A stretch of 64,000 nucleotides of DNA, from contig JBBRYB010000018.1 in the NCBI GenBank assembly GCA_038238115.1, forward strand, positions 1 to 64,000, in the 5' to 3' direction. Under the pieces are notes generated by a model. That model saw only the letters and a program-made list of their open reading frames with translations. It made no database searches and was not told the origin of the DNA. A program made the translations under genes and the position numbers. The DNA comes from JBBRYB01 sp038238115 (GTDB lineage Bacteria > Actinomycetota > Actinomycetes > Propionibacteriales > Nocardioidaceae). Below are positions 18,300 through 26,607 of the stretch, one piece after another. Positions within the stretch are counted from its first letter, which is position 1. Every line of letters begins with the position of its first letter.

Positions 18300-19736
18300 T
18301 CAGACCTCGATGTTGTGCATCACGTGCTTCACCCGGGTGTAGTCCTCGAGCCCGTAGACCGAGAGGTCCTTGCCGTAGCCGGAGTGCTTGAAACCACCGT
18401 GCGGCATCTCCGCCACGATCGGGATGTGGGTGTTGATCCACACACAGCCGAAGTCGAGCCGACGCGCCATCCGCATCGCGCGGCCGTGATCCCTGGTCCA
18501 CACGCTGCTGGCCAAGCCGTACTGCACGCCGTTGGCCCAGCGCACCGCCTCGTCCTCGTCGGAGAACTTCTGGACGGTGATGACAGGCCCGAAGATCTCG
18601 TTCTGGATCGCCTCGTCGCCCTGCTCGAGTCGTGAGACCACGGTCGGAGCGAAGAAGTAGCCCTTGTCGCCCACCCGCTGCCCTCCCGTGTCGAGGCTGG
18701 CATGGTCGGGGAGGCGCGCGATGAAGCCCGACACGCGCTCGAGCTGGTTTGCGTTGTTGACCGGCCCGTAGAGCACGTCGGCGTCGTCGGGCTGGCCAGT
18801 CTTCGTGTTCTTGGCCTGCTCCGTCAGCGCCGCGACGAAGTCGTCGTGGATCCCCGGGCCGGCCAGCACGCGGGTGGCCGCTGTGCAGTCCTGACCGGCG
18901 TTGAAGTAGCCGGCCTCCGCGATCCCCGCCGCCGTGGCCTCGAGATCGGCGTCGTCGAAGACCACGACCGGGGCCTTGCCGCCGAGCTCGAGGTGCGCCT
19001 TCTTGAGGTCCCTGGCCGCCGAGGCGGCGACCTCCATCCCGGCTCGCACGGAGCCGGTGATGGAGACCATCTGTGGGATGGGGTGCTCCACGAGCGCTCG
19101 GCCCGTGTCCCGGTCGCCGGTCACGACGTTCATGACTCCGGGCGGGAAGAACTCGTTGCACAGCTCGCCGAGCAGAATCGTCGAGGCCGGGGTCGTGTCG
19201 GACGGCTTGATCACCAGGGTGTTGCCGGCGGCCAGCGCCGGTGCGATCTTCCAGATCGCCATCATCAGCGGGTAGTTCCACGGCGTTACCTGCGCGACCA
19301 CTCCGATCGGCTCGCGGCGCACGTATGACGTCAGTCCGCTCATGTACTCACCGGCCGAGCGGCCCTCCAGCACCCGTGCAGCGCCGGCGAAGAAGCGGAC
19401 CTGGTCGATCGCCGGGGGCAGTTCCTCGCTCTCGGTCAGGCCGAGCGGCTTGCCGGTGTTCTCGCTCTCGATCTTGATGAACTCGTCGGCCCGCTCTTCC
19501 ATCGCATCGGCCAGCTTGAGGAGCGCCCGCTGCCGCTGCGACGGGGTCGCGTCGCGCCACATCTCGAACGCCTTCGCGGCGGCCGTCACGGCGCGGTCGA
19601 CGTCCTCACCACCGGACACCGCCGCCTGGGCGAACTCCTCCTCGGTGGACGGGTTGATCAGCGTGGACGTCCGCCCGTCCGCGCTGTCGACGAGCTCTCC
19701 GTTGATCAGGTTCTGCAGCGTGCGGCCAGTAGTCAT
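18300..19736 (-). CDS. Aminobutyraldehyde-type aldehyde dehydrogenase
   Basis: NAD(P)-dependent dehydrogenase of 478 residues that likely oxidises 4-aminobutanal (from putrescine) to GABA or a homologue. The catalytic Cys is C284 in [11 protein letters not shown] and the general base E250 in [32 protein letters not shown] and [11 protein letters not shown] line the cofactor site. NAGQDCTA and the ending [29 protein letters not shown] are typical of the gamma-aminobutyraldehyde dehydrogenase branch. The ATG at 19736 follows GAGAGG at a normal distance; the open frame reaches 19847 without conserved sequence. It is tightly followed by the saccharopine-dehydrogenase-like gene. Confidence 0.9.
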   Translation of the reverse strand: MTTGRTLQNLINGELVDSADGRTSTLINPSTEEEFAQAAVSGGEDVDRAVTAAAKAFEMWRDATPSQRQRALLKLADAMEERADEFIKIESENTGKPLGLTESEELPPAIDQVRFFAGAARVLEGRSAGEYMSGLTSYVRREPIGVVAQVTPWNYPLMMAIWKIAPALAAGNTLVIKPSDTTPASTILLGELCNEFFPPGVMNVVTGDRDTGRALVEHPIPQMVSITGSVRAGMEVAASAARDLKKAHLELGGKAPVVVFDDADLEATAAGIAEAGYFNAGQDCTAATRVLAGPGIHDDFVAALTEQAKNTKTGQPDDADVLYGPVNNANQLERVSGFIARLPDHASLDTGGQRVGDKGYFFAPTVVSRLEQGDEAIQNEIFGPVITVQKFSDEDEAVRWANGVQYGLASSVWTRDHGRAMRMARRLDFGCVWINTHIPIVAEMPHGGFKHSGYGKDLSVYGLEDYTRVKHVMHNIEV

Positions 19737-19877
19737 GCGTACCTCTCGGGGCGTCCGGGTCTGGGTCTGTGCGGGCTGGGTGGCGCGTACGGCAAAACTA
19801 GTTGTTCGCCACCGATCACGCCAGTTCAGCGGCGTACCACCACGCATTCCGTTGCTCAGTTAGGAGTTTGCGGTGGA

Positions 19878-20696
19878 CTACAGCCGTCCTCCCGTGCTGT
19901 CCCCCGAAAGCTTCTGGGACAGGTAGATCGGGATCGTGGACAGCAGGATGAGTCCGGCCGCTGCCACGTTGACGATGGGGGCTTGTTGCCGGCTGAGCAA
20001 GTTAGTGTAGATCCACAGCGGCAGTGTCTGGATGTCGGGCGGCGCGGTGAACGTCGTCACCACGATCTCGTCGAACGACAGCGCGAAGGCGAGCAGACCG
20101 CCCGCCAGCAGCGCGGAGGCGAGGTTGGGAACGGTGATGAGCCGGAACGTGGTCCACCTGGTCGCGCCGAGGTCCAGCGATGCCTCCTCGAGGTTGGCAC
20201 CGAGCCGTCGCAGCCGCGCGACCACGTTGTTGAACACGACGACGATGCAGAAGGTGGCGTGGGCGATGACGAGCGACCACACGGAGATGCCGACGCCCAG
20301 GATTGTCGTGAAGGCGTTGCTCAACGCGATCCCTGTGACGATGCCTGGCAGCGCTATCGGCAACACGATGAGCAGTGAGACGGCCTCCCGCCCGAAGAAG
20401 CGGTACCGCTGCAAGGCGAACGCGGCCAGGCTTCCCAGCACGAGCGCGATCGCCGTCGCCGCGAGGCCGATCACGACACTGTGCTGCAGCGCGTCGATCA
20501 TGCCCGTGCTGCTCTTGGCTCGCCGCCACCACTCGAGGGTGAACCCACGCGGCGGCCACGAGAACGTCGAGTCGGAGTTGAATGAGTTCACCACCACGAC
20601 GGCCAGCGGCACGTAGACGAACGCGAGGACGACCGCGACGAGGGCGCGCAGCCCCCACGTGCTCGCTGTCGACAGCCTGAACCCGGTGCCGCTCAC
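19878..20696 (-). CDS. potC: Polyamine-type ABC importer permease (PotC-like), system A
   Basis: Inner membrane permease of 272 residues with six transmembrane segments and the importer EAA loop EEASLDLGATRWTTFRLITVP, which docks the ATPase. GVGISVWSLVIAHATFC and ALSFDEIVVTTFTAPPDIQT are characteristic of PotC-type permeases. The GTG at 20696 overlaps the stop of the PotB-like gene (GTGA), so I reject the longer frame to 21176 that runs through it. It completes the system A order potA-potD-potB-potC. Substrate assignment to polyamines rests on family and neighbours. Confidence 0.88.
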   Translation of the reverse strand: MSGTGFRLSTASTWGLRALVAVVLAFVYVPLAVVVVNSFNSDSTFSWPPRGFTLEWWRRAKSSTGMIDALQHSVVIGLAATAIALVLGSLAAFALQRYRFFGREAVSLLIVLPIALPGIVTGIALSNAFTTILGVGISVWSLVIAHATFCIVVVFNNVVARLRRLGANLEEASLDLGATRWTTFRLITVPNLASALLAGGLLAFALSFDEIVVTTFTAPPDIQTLPLWIYTNLLSRQQAPIVNVAAAGLILLSTIPIYLSQKLSGDSTGGRL

Positions 20697-21583
20697 AGGT
20701 TCTCCAACGCGCCGGTACGTCGTACGAGCCCCAGGTAGATGACCATGATGACCACCGACAGCGCTGACAATGCCGCCGCGAACGGGATGTCGGTCGCTTG
20801 CCGGTCGAAGACGAGGTTTCCCAGCATCTGCGTCTTCCCCCCGACGTTCTTGACGGTGATGTAGTCGCCCAGGGACAGGGAAAACGTGAAGATGGAGCCC
20901 GCGATCAGCGACGGGACCACCATCGGCAGCCCGATCGAGCGAAGCGTCCGCCCCGGTTTGGCGCCGAGGTCCGACGACGCCTCGAGGAGCGAGTTGGGCA
21001 GCCGCTCGAAGCCGGCGTAGATGGGCAGCACCATGTAGGGCAGCCAGAGATAAGCGAGAGTGATGACCACCGCCGTCAGCCCGAACCCCGGGGTCCAGCC
21101 AATCGCCGACTCGAGCACACCCCCCGGCGTGACCATCGCTCGCCACGCGAACGCCTTGACGAGGTAGCTCGCCCACAGCGGGGTCAGGATCGCGACGACG
21201 AGCAGCTTCGCGGTCGTCGGCCCGGCCAGCTTCGCCATGTAGAACGCGATCGGCAGCGCCAAGACGGCGTCGACCACAGTGACGGCGGCCGCCACGGCAA
21301 TCGTGCGGACCACCACGGCCCGGTAGACGTCCTGCTCCCAGAGCTTGCGGAAGTTGTCAAGGTTCCAGTCCCGGGTCACGGAGACCCCGAAGTCGACCTT
21401 CCAGAACGCCGTGATGAACAGGGCCGCGAGCGCGACCAGATAGATCAGGCCCAGCCACAGCAACGGCGCCGCGATAAGGCTGACAACCCGGATGCCCGCA
21501 TGGCGGTGCAGGAACGCGGACGCCCGCCTCATGGCCGTCGGCCCGGGAAGCTCCGTCTCCTGCACCGTCACCTGAATGGCCAC
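20693..21583 (-). CDS. potB: Polyamine-type ABC importer permease (PotB-like), system A
   Basis: Inner membrane permease of 296 residues with six transmembrane segments and the EAA motif EASSDLGAKPGRTLRSIGLP. The first helix, PLLWLGLIYLVALAALFITA, is followed by a large periplasm-facing loop (WKVDFGVSVTRDWNLDNFRK), as in PotB. It starts 30 bases after the binding-protein gene stop and overlaps potC by four bases. It forms the membrane channel together with PotC. Confidence 0.88.
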   Translation of the reverse strand: MAIQVTVQETELPGPTAMRRASAFLHRHAGIRVVSLIAAPLLWLGLIYLVALAALFITAFWKVDFGVSVTRDWNLDNFRKLWEQDVYRAVVVRTIAVAAAVTVVDAVLALPIAFYMAKLAGPTTAKLLVVAILTPLWASYLVKAFAWRAMVTPGGVLESAIGWTPGFGLTAVVITLAYLWLPYMVLPIYAGFERLPNSLLEASSDLGAKPGRTLRSIGLPMVVPSLIAGSIFTFSLSLGDYITVKNVGGKTQMLGNLVFDRQATDIPFAAALSALSVVIMVIYLGLVRRTGALENL

Positions 21584-21613
21584 CTCGGCTCTCGTCGCGC
21601 TTCGGACGCGGGC

Positions 21614-22843
21614 TCAGCCCTTGATCCCTGTCCAGGCGTCGGTCCAGTCGGCGTACGTCGTGCACTCGACGTCGGTGCGGCCGTCGAGACACTGCGAGAT
21701 GGGCGTGGTCCAGTACCAGATCTTGTCCGCGTACGCCGCGTCGGTGACGTGGTAGTTCTCGCAGAAGCCGCCGCTGGTGAAGTCGCACGCCTTCGGGTTG
21801 GCGGGCGCCTCACCGAACCACTCCGCGACCTGTGCTTGCACCTTCGCGCTGGCGATCCAGTCGAGCCACAGGTAGGCGCAGTTGGTGTGGCTGGAGTCGG
21901 CGGCCACCATCCAGGTGTCCGACCAGCCGGTCGAGCCTCCGTCCGGGAACACTGTCGCGACAGGCGCGTCGGCCTCCGCGAGGTTCGCGATGACCTGCCA
22001 GGTGGTGCCGATGACCGAGGTTTCGTTCTTGAAGGCCTGCACCTCCTTGGTGTAGTCCGACCAGTACTCGCCGACGTTCGCCTCCTGGTTCTTGAGGACG
22101 TCCACGGCGGCTGCGAGCTGGTCGGAGTCGAGCGCGTAGGGGTTCTTGATGCCCAGGTCCGGCTGGGTGTCCATCAGGTAGAGCGCGGCGTCGGCGATGT
22201 AGATAGGACTGTCGTAGGCGGTGACGTTGCCCTGGTACTTCGACGATCCGTCGAAGACAGCGCTCCACGAGGTCGGTGCCGGCTTGACGACGTCCTTGTT
22301 GTACATGAGCAGGTTGGCGCCCCAGCCGTGCGGGATGCCCCACATCTGGCCGTTGACGCTGTTGAACTTCTGCTGCTTGAGGAACGGCGAAACGTCGACG
22401 TAGTTGGGGACCAGGTCGGTGTTGATCGGCTGCACGTCGCCGGCAGCGATGAGGCGCAAGGTCGCGTCCCCGGAGGCGGACACGACGTCATACCCGCCCG
22501 TGTGCATCAGGCTGACCGCCTCGTCGGAGGTGCCGAACTCCTTGACGTTGACCTGGCAGCCGGTCTTGTCCTCGAAGGGCGTCACCCAATCGACCTTCGG
22601 GTCGTTCTTGCCCGACTCGGCGTAGCCCGGCCAGGCCAGCACGTTGAGCTCGCCCTCGCCGCTACCGACGGAGTCGGCCATCGCGATGTCGGGCGGCGTG
22701 AAGGCCTTGCCGCCCGGAGCAGCGGCCCCGCTGCTGTCGCCGCCACTGGTGCCGCAGCCGGCCGCGAGCAGGGCGAGGCAGGCAAACGAGGCGGCGGTGA
22801 CCTTGCGCTTGGTGGGTCGCGGGGCCGTGCGGAGTGCAGTCAT
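21614..22843 (-). CDS. potD: Polyamine-type substrate-binding lipoprotein (PotD-like), system A
   Basis: Extracellular binding protein of 409 residues, tethered by a lipid at C30 of the lipobox LAAGC after a positively charged signal peptide. The mature protein starts with a Gly/Ser linker, then LNVLAWPGYAESGKN, the first strand of the PotD/PotF fold. EEVNVLAWPGY-like sequence, DVVSASGDATLRLIAAG and WGIPHGWGANLLMYNKD are family features. The start overlaps the ATPase stop by four bases (ATGA). Confidence 0.9.
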   Translation of the reverse strand: MTALRTAPRPTKRKVTAASFACLALLAAGCGTSGGDSSGAAAPGGKAFTPPDIAMADSVGSGEGELNVLAWPGYAESGKNDPKVDWVTPFEDKTGCQVNVKEFGTSDEAVSLMHTGGYDVVSASGDATLRLIAAGDVQPINTDLVPNYVDVSPFLKQQKFNSVNGQMWGIPHGWGANLLMYNKDVVKPAPTSWSAVFDGSSKYQGNVTAYDSPIYIADAALYLMDTQPDLGIKNPYALDSDQLAAAVDVLKNQEANVGEYWSDYTKEVQAFKNETSVIGTTWQVIANLAEADAPVATVFPDGGSTGWSDTWMVAADSSHTNCAYLWLDWIASAKVQAQVAEWFGEAPANPKACDFTSGGFCENYHVTDAAYADKIWYWTTPISQCLDGRTDVECTTYADWTDAWTGIKG

Positions 22844-23934
22844 GAGTCCTCCAGTGCGGGGCTAAGTGACCCGGGCGGGTCGTCGATCTCGACACAGTGC
22901 TGCTTCTTCCAGGACAGTCGTACCTGGGCGTTACGGTAGTCGAGCATGTCCGTCGAGGAGACCTGCAGGTTCTGCTGCACGGCGACGAGCCGTGCTCCGG
23001 CGTCGAGGTCGACCACGAAGCGTGTCGATGCGCCGCCGTAGACGACGTCGGCCACCGTCCCCTTCGCTGACATCGCGTCGCCGTCGTCCGGGCGACCGAG
23101 ATCGGTGTCGACGTGGATCTTCTCCGGCCGCACGCTGAACGTGCCGGCCCGCCCGAAGAGCGCCTTGGCGGCGGCGCCCTTGATCAGGTTGCTCGTGCCG
23201 ACGAAGCCGGCGACGAACTCCGAGGCAGGCTGCTCATAGATCTCGGTAGCGGTGCCGACCTGCTCGATCCTGCCGTCGTTGAAGACGGCGACGCGGTCGC
23301 TCATCGTGAGGGCCTCGTCCTGGTCGTGTGTGACGAAGACGAACGTGATGCCCACGTCGCGCTGCAGGCCCTTGAGCTCGACCTGCATCTCTTGGCGGAG
23401 CTTGAGGTCGAGGGCTCCAAGCGGTTCGTCGAGCAGCAGCACCTTCGGCTCGATGACCAACGCTCGGGCCAGGGCAACGCGCTGGCGCTGGCCACCTGAC
23501 AGCTGTGTGGGCTTGCGGTCCCCGTGATCGTCGAGCCTGACCTGGCCAAGCGCCTGGTCAGCGAGCTCGCGACGGCGAGCCCTCGCGACTCCTCGGACCC
23601 GCAGCCCGTAGGCCACGTTGTCCCTGACGTTCATGTGGGGAAAGAGTGCGTAGTCCTGGAACACCGTGTTGACGTCGCGCTCGAAGGGTGCCCGAGCCGT
23701 GACGTCAACACCGCCGAGGGAGACGGTGCCCGAGTCGGGACGCTCGAAGCCCGCGATCATCCGCAGCACGGTCGTCTTACCCGAGCCGGACGGGCCCAGC
23801 ATGGAGAAGAACTCGCCGGGACGGATGTCGAGGTCGACGCCGTCCACGGCCGTCACCGCCCCGAACCGGCGGGTCACACCACGCAGGCTCACGGCGGCCT
23901 CGCTCGTTGCCGCGTCAGTCCGCTCATTGTCCAC
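22840..23934 (-). CDS. potA: Polyamine-type ABC importer ATPase (PotA-like), system A
   Basis: Cytoplasmic ATPase of 364 residues and first gene of system A. Walker A is GPSGSGKTT, the signature is LSGGQRQRVALARAL, Walker B is VLLLDEPLGALD, and the last 110 residues are a TOBE-type regulatory domain. The start is GTG at 23934 with no ribosome site; a TAATAT -10 lies nine bases upstream, so the mRNA may be almost leaderless. The gene is divergent from glutaryl-CoA dehydrogenase. Confidence 0.9.
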   Translation of the reverse strand: MDNERTDAATSEAAVSLRGVTRRFGAVTAVDGVDLDIRPGEFFSMLGPSGSGKTTVLRMIAGFERPDSGTVSLGGVDVTARAPFERDVNTVFQDYALFPHMNVRDNVAYGLRVRGVARARRRELADQALGQVRLDDHGDRKPTQLSGGQRQRVALARALVIEPKVLLLDEPLGALDLKLRQEMQVELKGLQRDVGITFVFVTHDQDEALTMSDRVAVFNDGRIEQVGTATEIYEQPASEFVAGFVGTSNLIKGAAAKALFGRAGTFSVRPEKIHVDTDLGRPDDGDAMSAKGTVADVVYGGASTRFVVDLDAGARLVAVQQNLQVSSTDMLDYRNAQVRLSWKKQHCVEIDDPPGSLSPALEDS

Positions 23935-23943
23935 CAGCGCACC

Positions 23944-23949
23944 ATATTA
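23944..23949 (-). promoter_or_regulatory. Probable -10 element of polyamine importer A
   Basis: Read on the minus strand, 23949 to 23944 is TAATAT, an exact match to the TANNNT actinobacterial -10 class in otherwise GC-rich DNA. It lies nine bases before the GTG start of the ATPase gene, which has no Shine-Dalgarno sequence. I cannot identify a -35. Confidence 0.5.
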
Positions 23950-24078
23950 GAGATGCACCATGCGTTGCCGCCGAGCGCCCGCCTGCGCGTGCAGGAACTC
24001 GAACCGCTGGTGATCGGGTGACGCGACAATGGACTGGATAGATTGAGCGTTTCCGCGCAACAACGCCGAGGAGCCGCC

Positions 24079-25257
24079 GTGTCGCAGCCGATCCCGCTTG
24101 CCCCACTCGAGCTTTTCGGGATCGACGGTCTGCTCGACGACGAGGAGAAGGCGATCCGTGACACGGTGCGCCGCTTCTGCGACGACCGGGTCCGGCCGCA
24201 CATCGCGGACTGGTTCGAAGAGGCCACCGTGCCGGCCCGCGATCTGGCCAAGGAGCTCGGCGGACTGGGGCTGCTCGGCATGCACCTCGAGGGTTACGGC
24301 TGCTCCGGGACGAGCGCCACAGCATACGGCCTCGCCTGCGTCGAGCTCGAGGCGGCCGACTCCGGCATCCGGAGCCTGGTGTCGGTGCAGGGCTCACTCG
24401 CCATGTTCGCGATCCACCGCTTCGGCAGCGACGAGCAGAAGGACGAGTGGCTGTCGCAGATGTCGGCCGGTACGGCGATCGGCTGCTTCGGCCTCTCGGA
24501 GGCGGACTTCGGGTCCGACCCCGGCGGCATGCGCACCCGCGCCAGCCGAGACGGGTCCGACTGGGTGCTCAACGGCACCAAGATGTGGATCACCAACGGC
24601 TCGGTCGCCGAGGTGGCCATCGTCTGGGCGCGCACCGACGAAGGCATCCGCGGCTTCGTCGTGCCGACGCACACCGCGGGCTTCTCCGCACCAGCGATCA
24701 AGGGCAAGATGTCACTGCGTGCGGCGGTCACCAGCGAGCTCGTCCTCGACAACGTGCGGCTGCCCGAGTCGGCCATGCTGCCGGAGGCCACCGGGCTCGG
24801 CGCCCCGCTGTCGTGTTTGTCGGAGGCTCGATTCGGCATTGTCTTCGGATCCCTGGGCGCCGGGCGCGACTGCCTGGAGACGACCATCGCCTATGCGCAG
24901 GCGCGCCGCGTCTTCGACAAGCCGTTGACGGCGTACCAGCTCACTCAGCAGAAGCTCGCGGACATGACGCTCGAGCTCGGGAAGGGCATGCTGCTGGCAC
25001 TGCACCTCGGAAGGATCAAGGACGCCGGCCACATCCGGCCCGAACAGGTGAGCCTCGGCAAGCTCAACAACGTGCGGGCGGCGCTCGCGATCGCGCGGGA
25101 GTGCCGCACGATCCTCGCCGCCAGCGGCATCACCTTGGAGTATCCCGTGATGCGCCATGCCAACAACCTCGAGTCCGTGCTCACCTACGAGGGCACGTCG
25201 GAGGTGCACCAGCTCGTGATCGGCCAGGCCCTGACCGGTGAGTCCGCCTTCCGATGA
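24079..25257 (+). CDS. gcdH: Glutaryl-CoA dehydrogenase-like acyl-CoA dehydrogenase
   Basis: FAD enzyme of 392 residues that in the GCDH branch converts glutaryl-CoA to crotonyl-CoA and CO2. Features are LELFGIDGLLDDEEKAIRDT, the FAD loop GCFGLSEADFGSDPGGMRTR, KMWITNGSVAEVAIVWARTD, and the catalytic base E371 in YEGTSEVHQLVIGQALTG. GAGGAG lies seven bases before the GTG at 24079, which I prefer to the TTG at 24043. Its position beside polyamine genes would fit a cadaverine or lysine route through 5-aminovalerate and glutarate; the CoA ligase or transferase for that route is not in the window. Confidence 0.85.
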   Translation: MSQPIPLAPLELFGIDGLLDDEEKAIRDTVRRFCDDRVRPHIADWFEEATVPARDLAKELGGLGLLGMHLEGYGCSGTSATAYGLACVELEAADSGIRSLVSVQGSLAMFAIHRFGSDEQKDEWLSQMSAGTAIGCFGLSEADFGSDPGGMRTRASRDGSDWVLNGTKMWITNGSVAEVAIVWARTDEGIRGFVVPTHTAGFSAPAIKGKMSLRAAVTSELVLDNVRLPESAMLPEATGLGAPLSCLSEARFGIVFGSLGAGRDCLETTIAYAQARRVFDKPLTAYQLTQQKLADMTLELGKGMLLALHLGRIKDAGHIRPEQVSLGKLNNVRAALAIARECRTILAASGITLEYPVMRHANNLESVLTYEGTSEVHQLVIGQALTGESAFR

Positions 25258-25306
25258 CTCTGCGGGCGACGGCTCACGCGCGGCGTCGGACGGGTTGCCA
25301 GTTTGC

Positions 25307-25335
25307 TTGCCGAATACTACGTTGCGCGATATAGT
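25307..25335 (+). promoter_or_regulatory. PadR promoter with overlapping dyad
   Basis: TTGCCG (25307-25312) and TATAGT (25330-25335) are separated by 17 bases, a good sigma-70-type promoter. ACTA (25316-25319) and TAGT (25332-25335) form a dyad with a 12-base spacer covering the -10. This resembles the autoregulatory sites of other PadR genes. The transcript would have about 30 bases before the GTG, including AAGAGG. Confidence 0.6.
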
Positions 25336-25373
25336 CGTCGGACGATGCATCAGACAGTGGAAGAGGAACCGGC

Positions 25374-25688
25374 GTGACCGACATCGACGATCTCGGCAGA
25401 TGGGCGGATCCCGCGATCCTCATCCTCAGCAGCCTGGCCACCGGGGCGAAGCACGGCTATGCGATCGCCAAGGACATCGAGGACTACGCAGGCGTCACGC
25501 TGGGCCCAGGCACGCTGTACGGCGCCTTGTCCAGGCTCGAGGCCCGCGAGCTCATCCGCTCCGAAGCCAGCGACGAGCGCAGGCACCCCTACAGCATCAC
25601 CGATGCGGGAGCCGAGGTCGCGAGGAGGCAGCTGCGGGCCATGAAGAAGGTGGCCACCTCGGGCCTCGCCAGGCTGGCGGCGGTATGA
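25374..25688 (+). CDS. PadR-family transcriptional regulator
   Basis: Winged-helix regulator of 104 residues. WADPAILILSSLATGAKHGYAIAKDIE, then GPGTLYGALSRLEARELIRS and the wing DERRHPYSITDAG are the standard PadR features; the C-terminal dimerisation helix is short (PadR-s2 type). The GTG start has AAGAGG seven bases upstream. The stop overlaps the start of the membrane protein gene (ATGA), a pairing seen in many actinobacteria where PadR represses its membrane partner. The effector is unknown. Confidence 0.9.
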   Translation: MTDIDDLGRWADPAILILSSLATGAKHGYAIAKDIEDYAGVTLGPGTLYGALSRLEARELIRSEASDERRHPYSITDAGAEVARRQLRAMKKVATSGLARLAAV

Positions 25689-26605
25689 CGTCGCACCGGG
25701 GGCGAACGCTCGGGATCGGCTTGGGGATCGCCCGGCTGTATCCGGCCGCCTGGCGGGCGAAGTACGGCGCGGACATGGACGACTTCCTGCACCACCGGGG
25801 AGTACGGGTTGTCGACCTGCCCAACCTCGCGCTCGGACTCGTGGATGCGCACATCCACGTGCTGACAGGGAAGGTGAGGTGGCCCACGATGACACCCAGC
25901 GGACGGCGAGGGCTTACGCTCCTCCTGACTGCGTGGGCACTGCTCGCGATGGCGGGGATCGCCTTGGTCAAGGCCTCTGAGGACGGCGCCGTCGGACACC
26001 TGGCCCGCTCTGACGGCCCGACGCGGCTCAGCCTGTTGGGGCTGTCGATCGCCGGGTTGCTCAGCGCGGCGGTCATGTTCATCAGCGGATCGCGACTCGT
26101 CGTCGATACCGTGAGGCGGCTCACCCAACAGCGAGACTGGGTCGGCATCGGTCTGCTGGTGACACCTGCGGTGTTGGGCCTGGTCATGGCCGCTGTGACG
26201 GTCGGGCTGGCACACGCACTCGACAACGTGGCCGGCCGTACCGCCTGGGTGGTCGCCTGGGTGGCGTGCGGGTTCGTGGCAGCCGCCGCATCGATCTGGA
26301 CGCTGGTCGCGGCGGCGCGGCGCGCGGAACCGCCTGCGGCGTCGGTACAGCGCGTCGTACCCGGAGCGGTGACGCTCGGCTTCGTAGCTGTCCTGGCGCT
26401 CGCGGCGGAGCTGGTGTGGTCGGAGCGGCTGACGACTCTGGGTTCCGGTTGGAACAGCCTCGACGGTGTACTGGGGGTTCCGCTGGCCTGGTCGTCGGCC
26501 CTGATCGTCACCGCAACGCTCGCCTCGGCAGTCCTCGCGGTCGTCGCGGCACGGCTCGTCGACACGGGCTTGTCCGTGGCTGGGGGGCGCACAGGTCCCG
26601 CGTAG
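25685..26605 (+). CDS. PadR-coupled membrane protein of unknown function
   Basis: Protein of 306 residues. Residues 1-60 are cytoplasmic (RLYPAAWRAKYGADMDDFL, a short motif common in permease-like partners of PadR), and a soluble stretch leads to six predicted transmembrane helices between about 80 and 300. I recognise no catalytic motif and no ATPase is next to it. The four-base overlap with padR shows a two-gene operon. It could be a sensor or an exporter component; the sequence does not decide. Confidence 0.75.
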   Translation: MTSHRGRTLGIGLGIARLYPAAWRAKYGADMDDFLHHRGVRVVDLPNLALGLVDAHIHVLTGKVRWPTMTPSGRRGLTLLLTAWALLAMAGIALVKASEDGAVGHLARSDGPTRLSLLGLSIAGLLSAAVMFISGSRLVVDTVRRLTQQRDWVGIGLLVTPAVLGLVMAAVTVGLAHALDNVAGRTAWVVAWVACGFVAAAASIWTLVAAARRAEPPAASVQRVVPGAVTLGFVAVLALAAELVWSERLTTLGSGWNSLDGVLGVPLAWSSALIVTATLASAVLAVVAARLVDTGLSVAGGRTGPA

Positions 26606-26607
26606 GG

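Noticed and set aside
19697..21176. Longer start for the PotC-like gene at 21176.
   Set aside because: The extra 160 residues are the shifted frame of the PotB-like gene; the GTG at 20696 with GTGA overlap is the real start.
20798..22939. 713-codon plus-strand frame opposite the importer A genes.
   Set aside because: Antisense shadow with Arg/Asp/Val-rich composition; the minus strand carries three overlapping genes with clear motifs.
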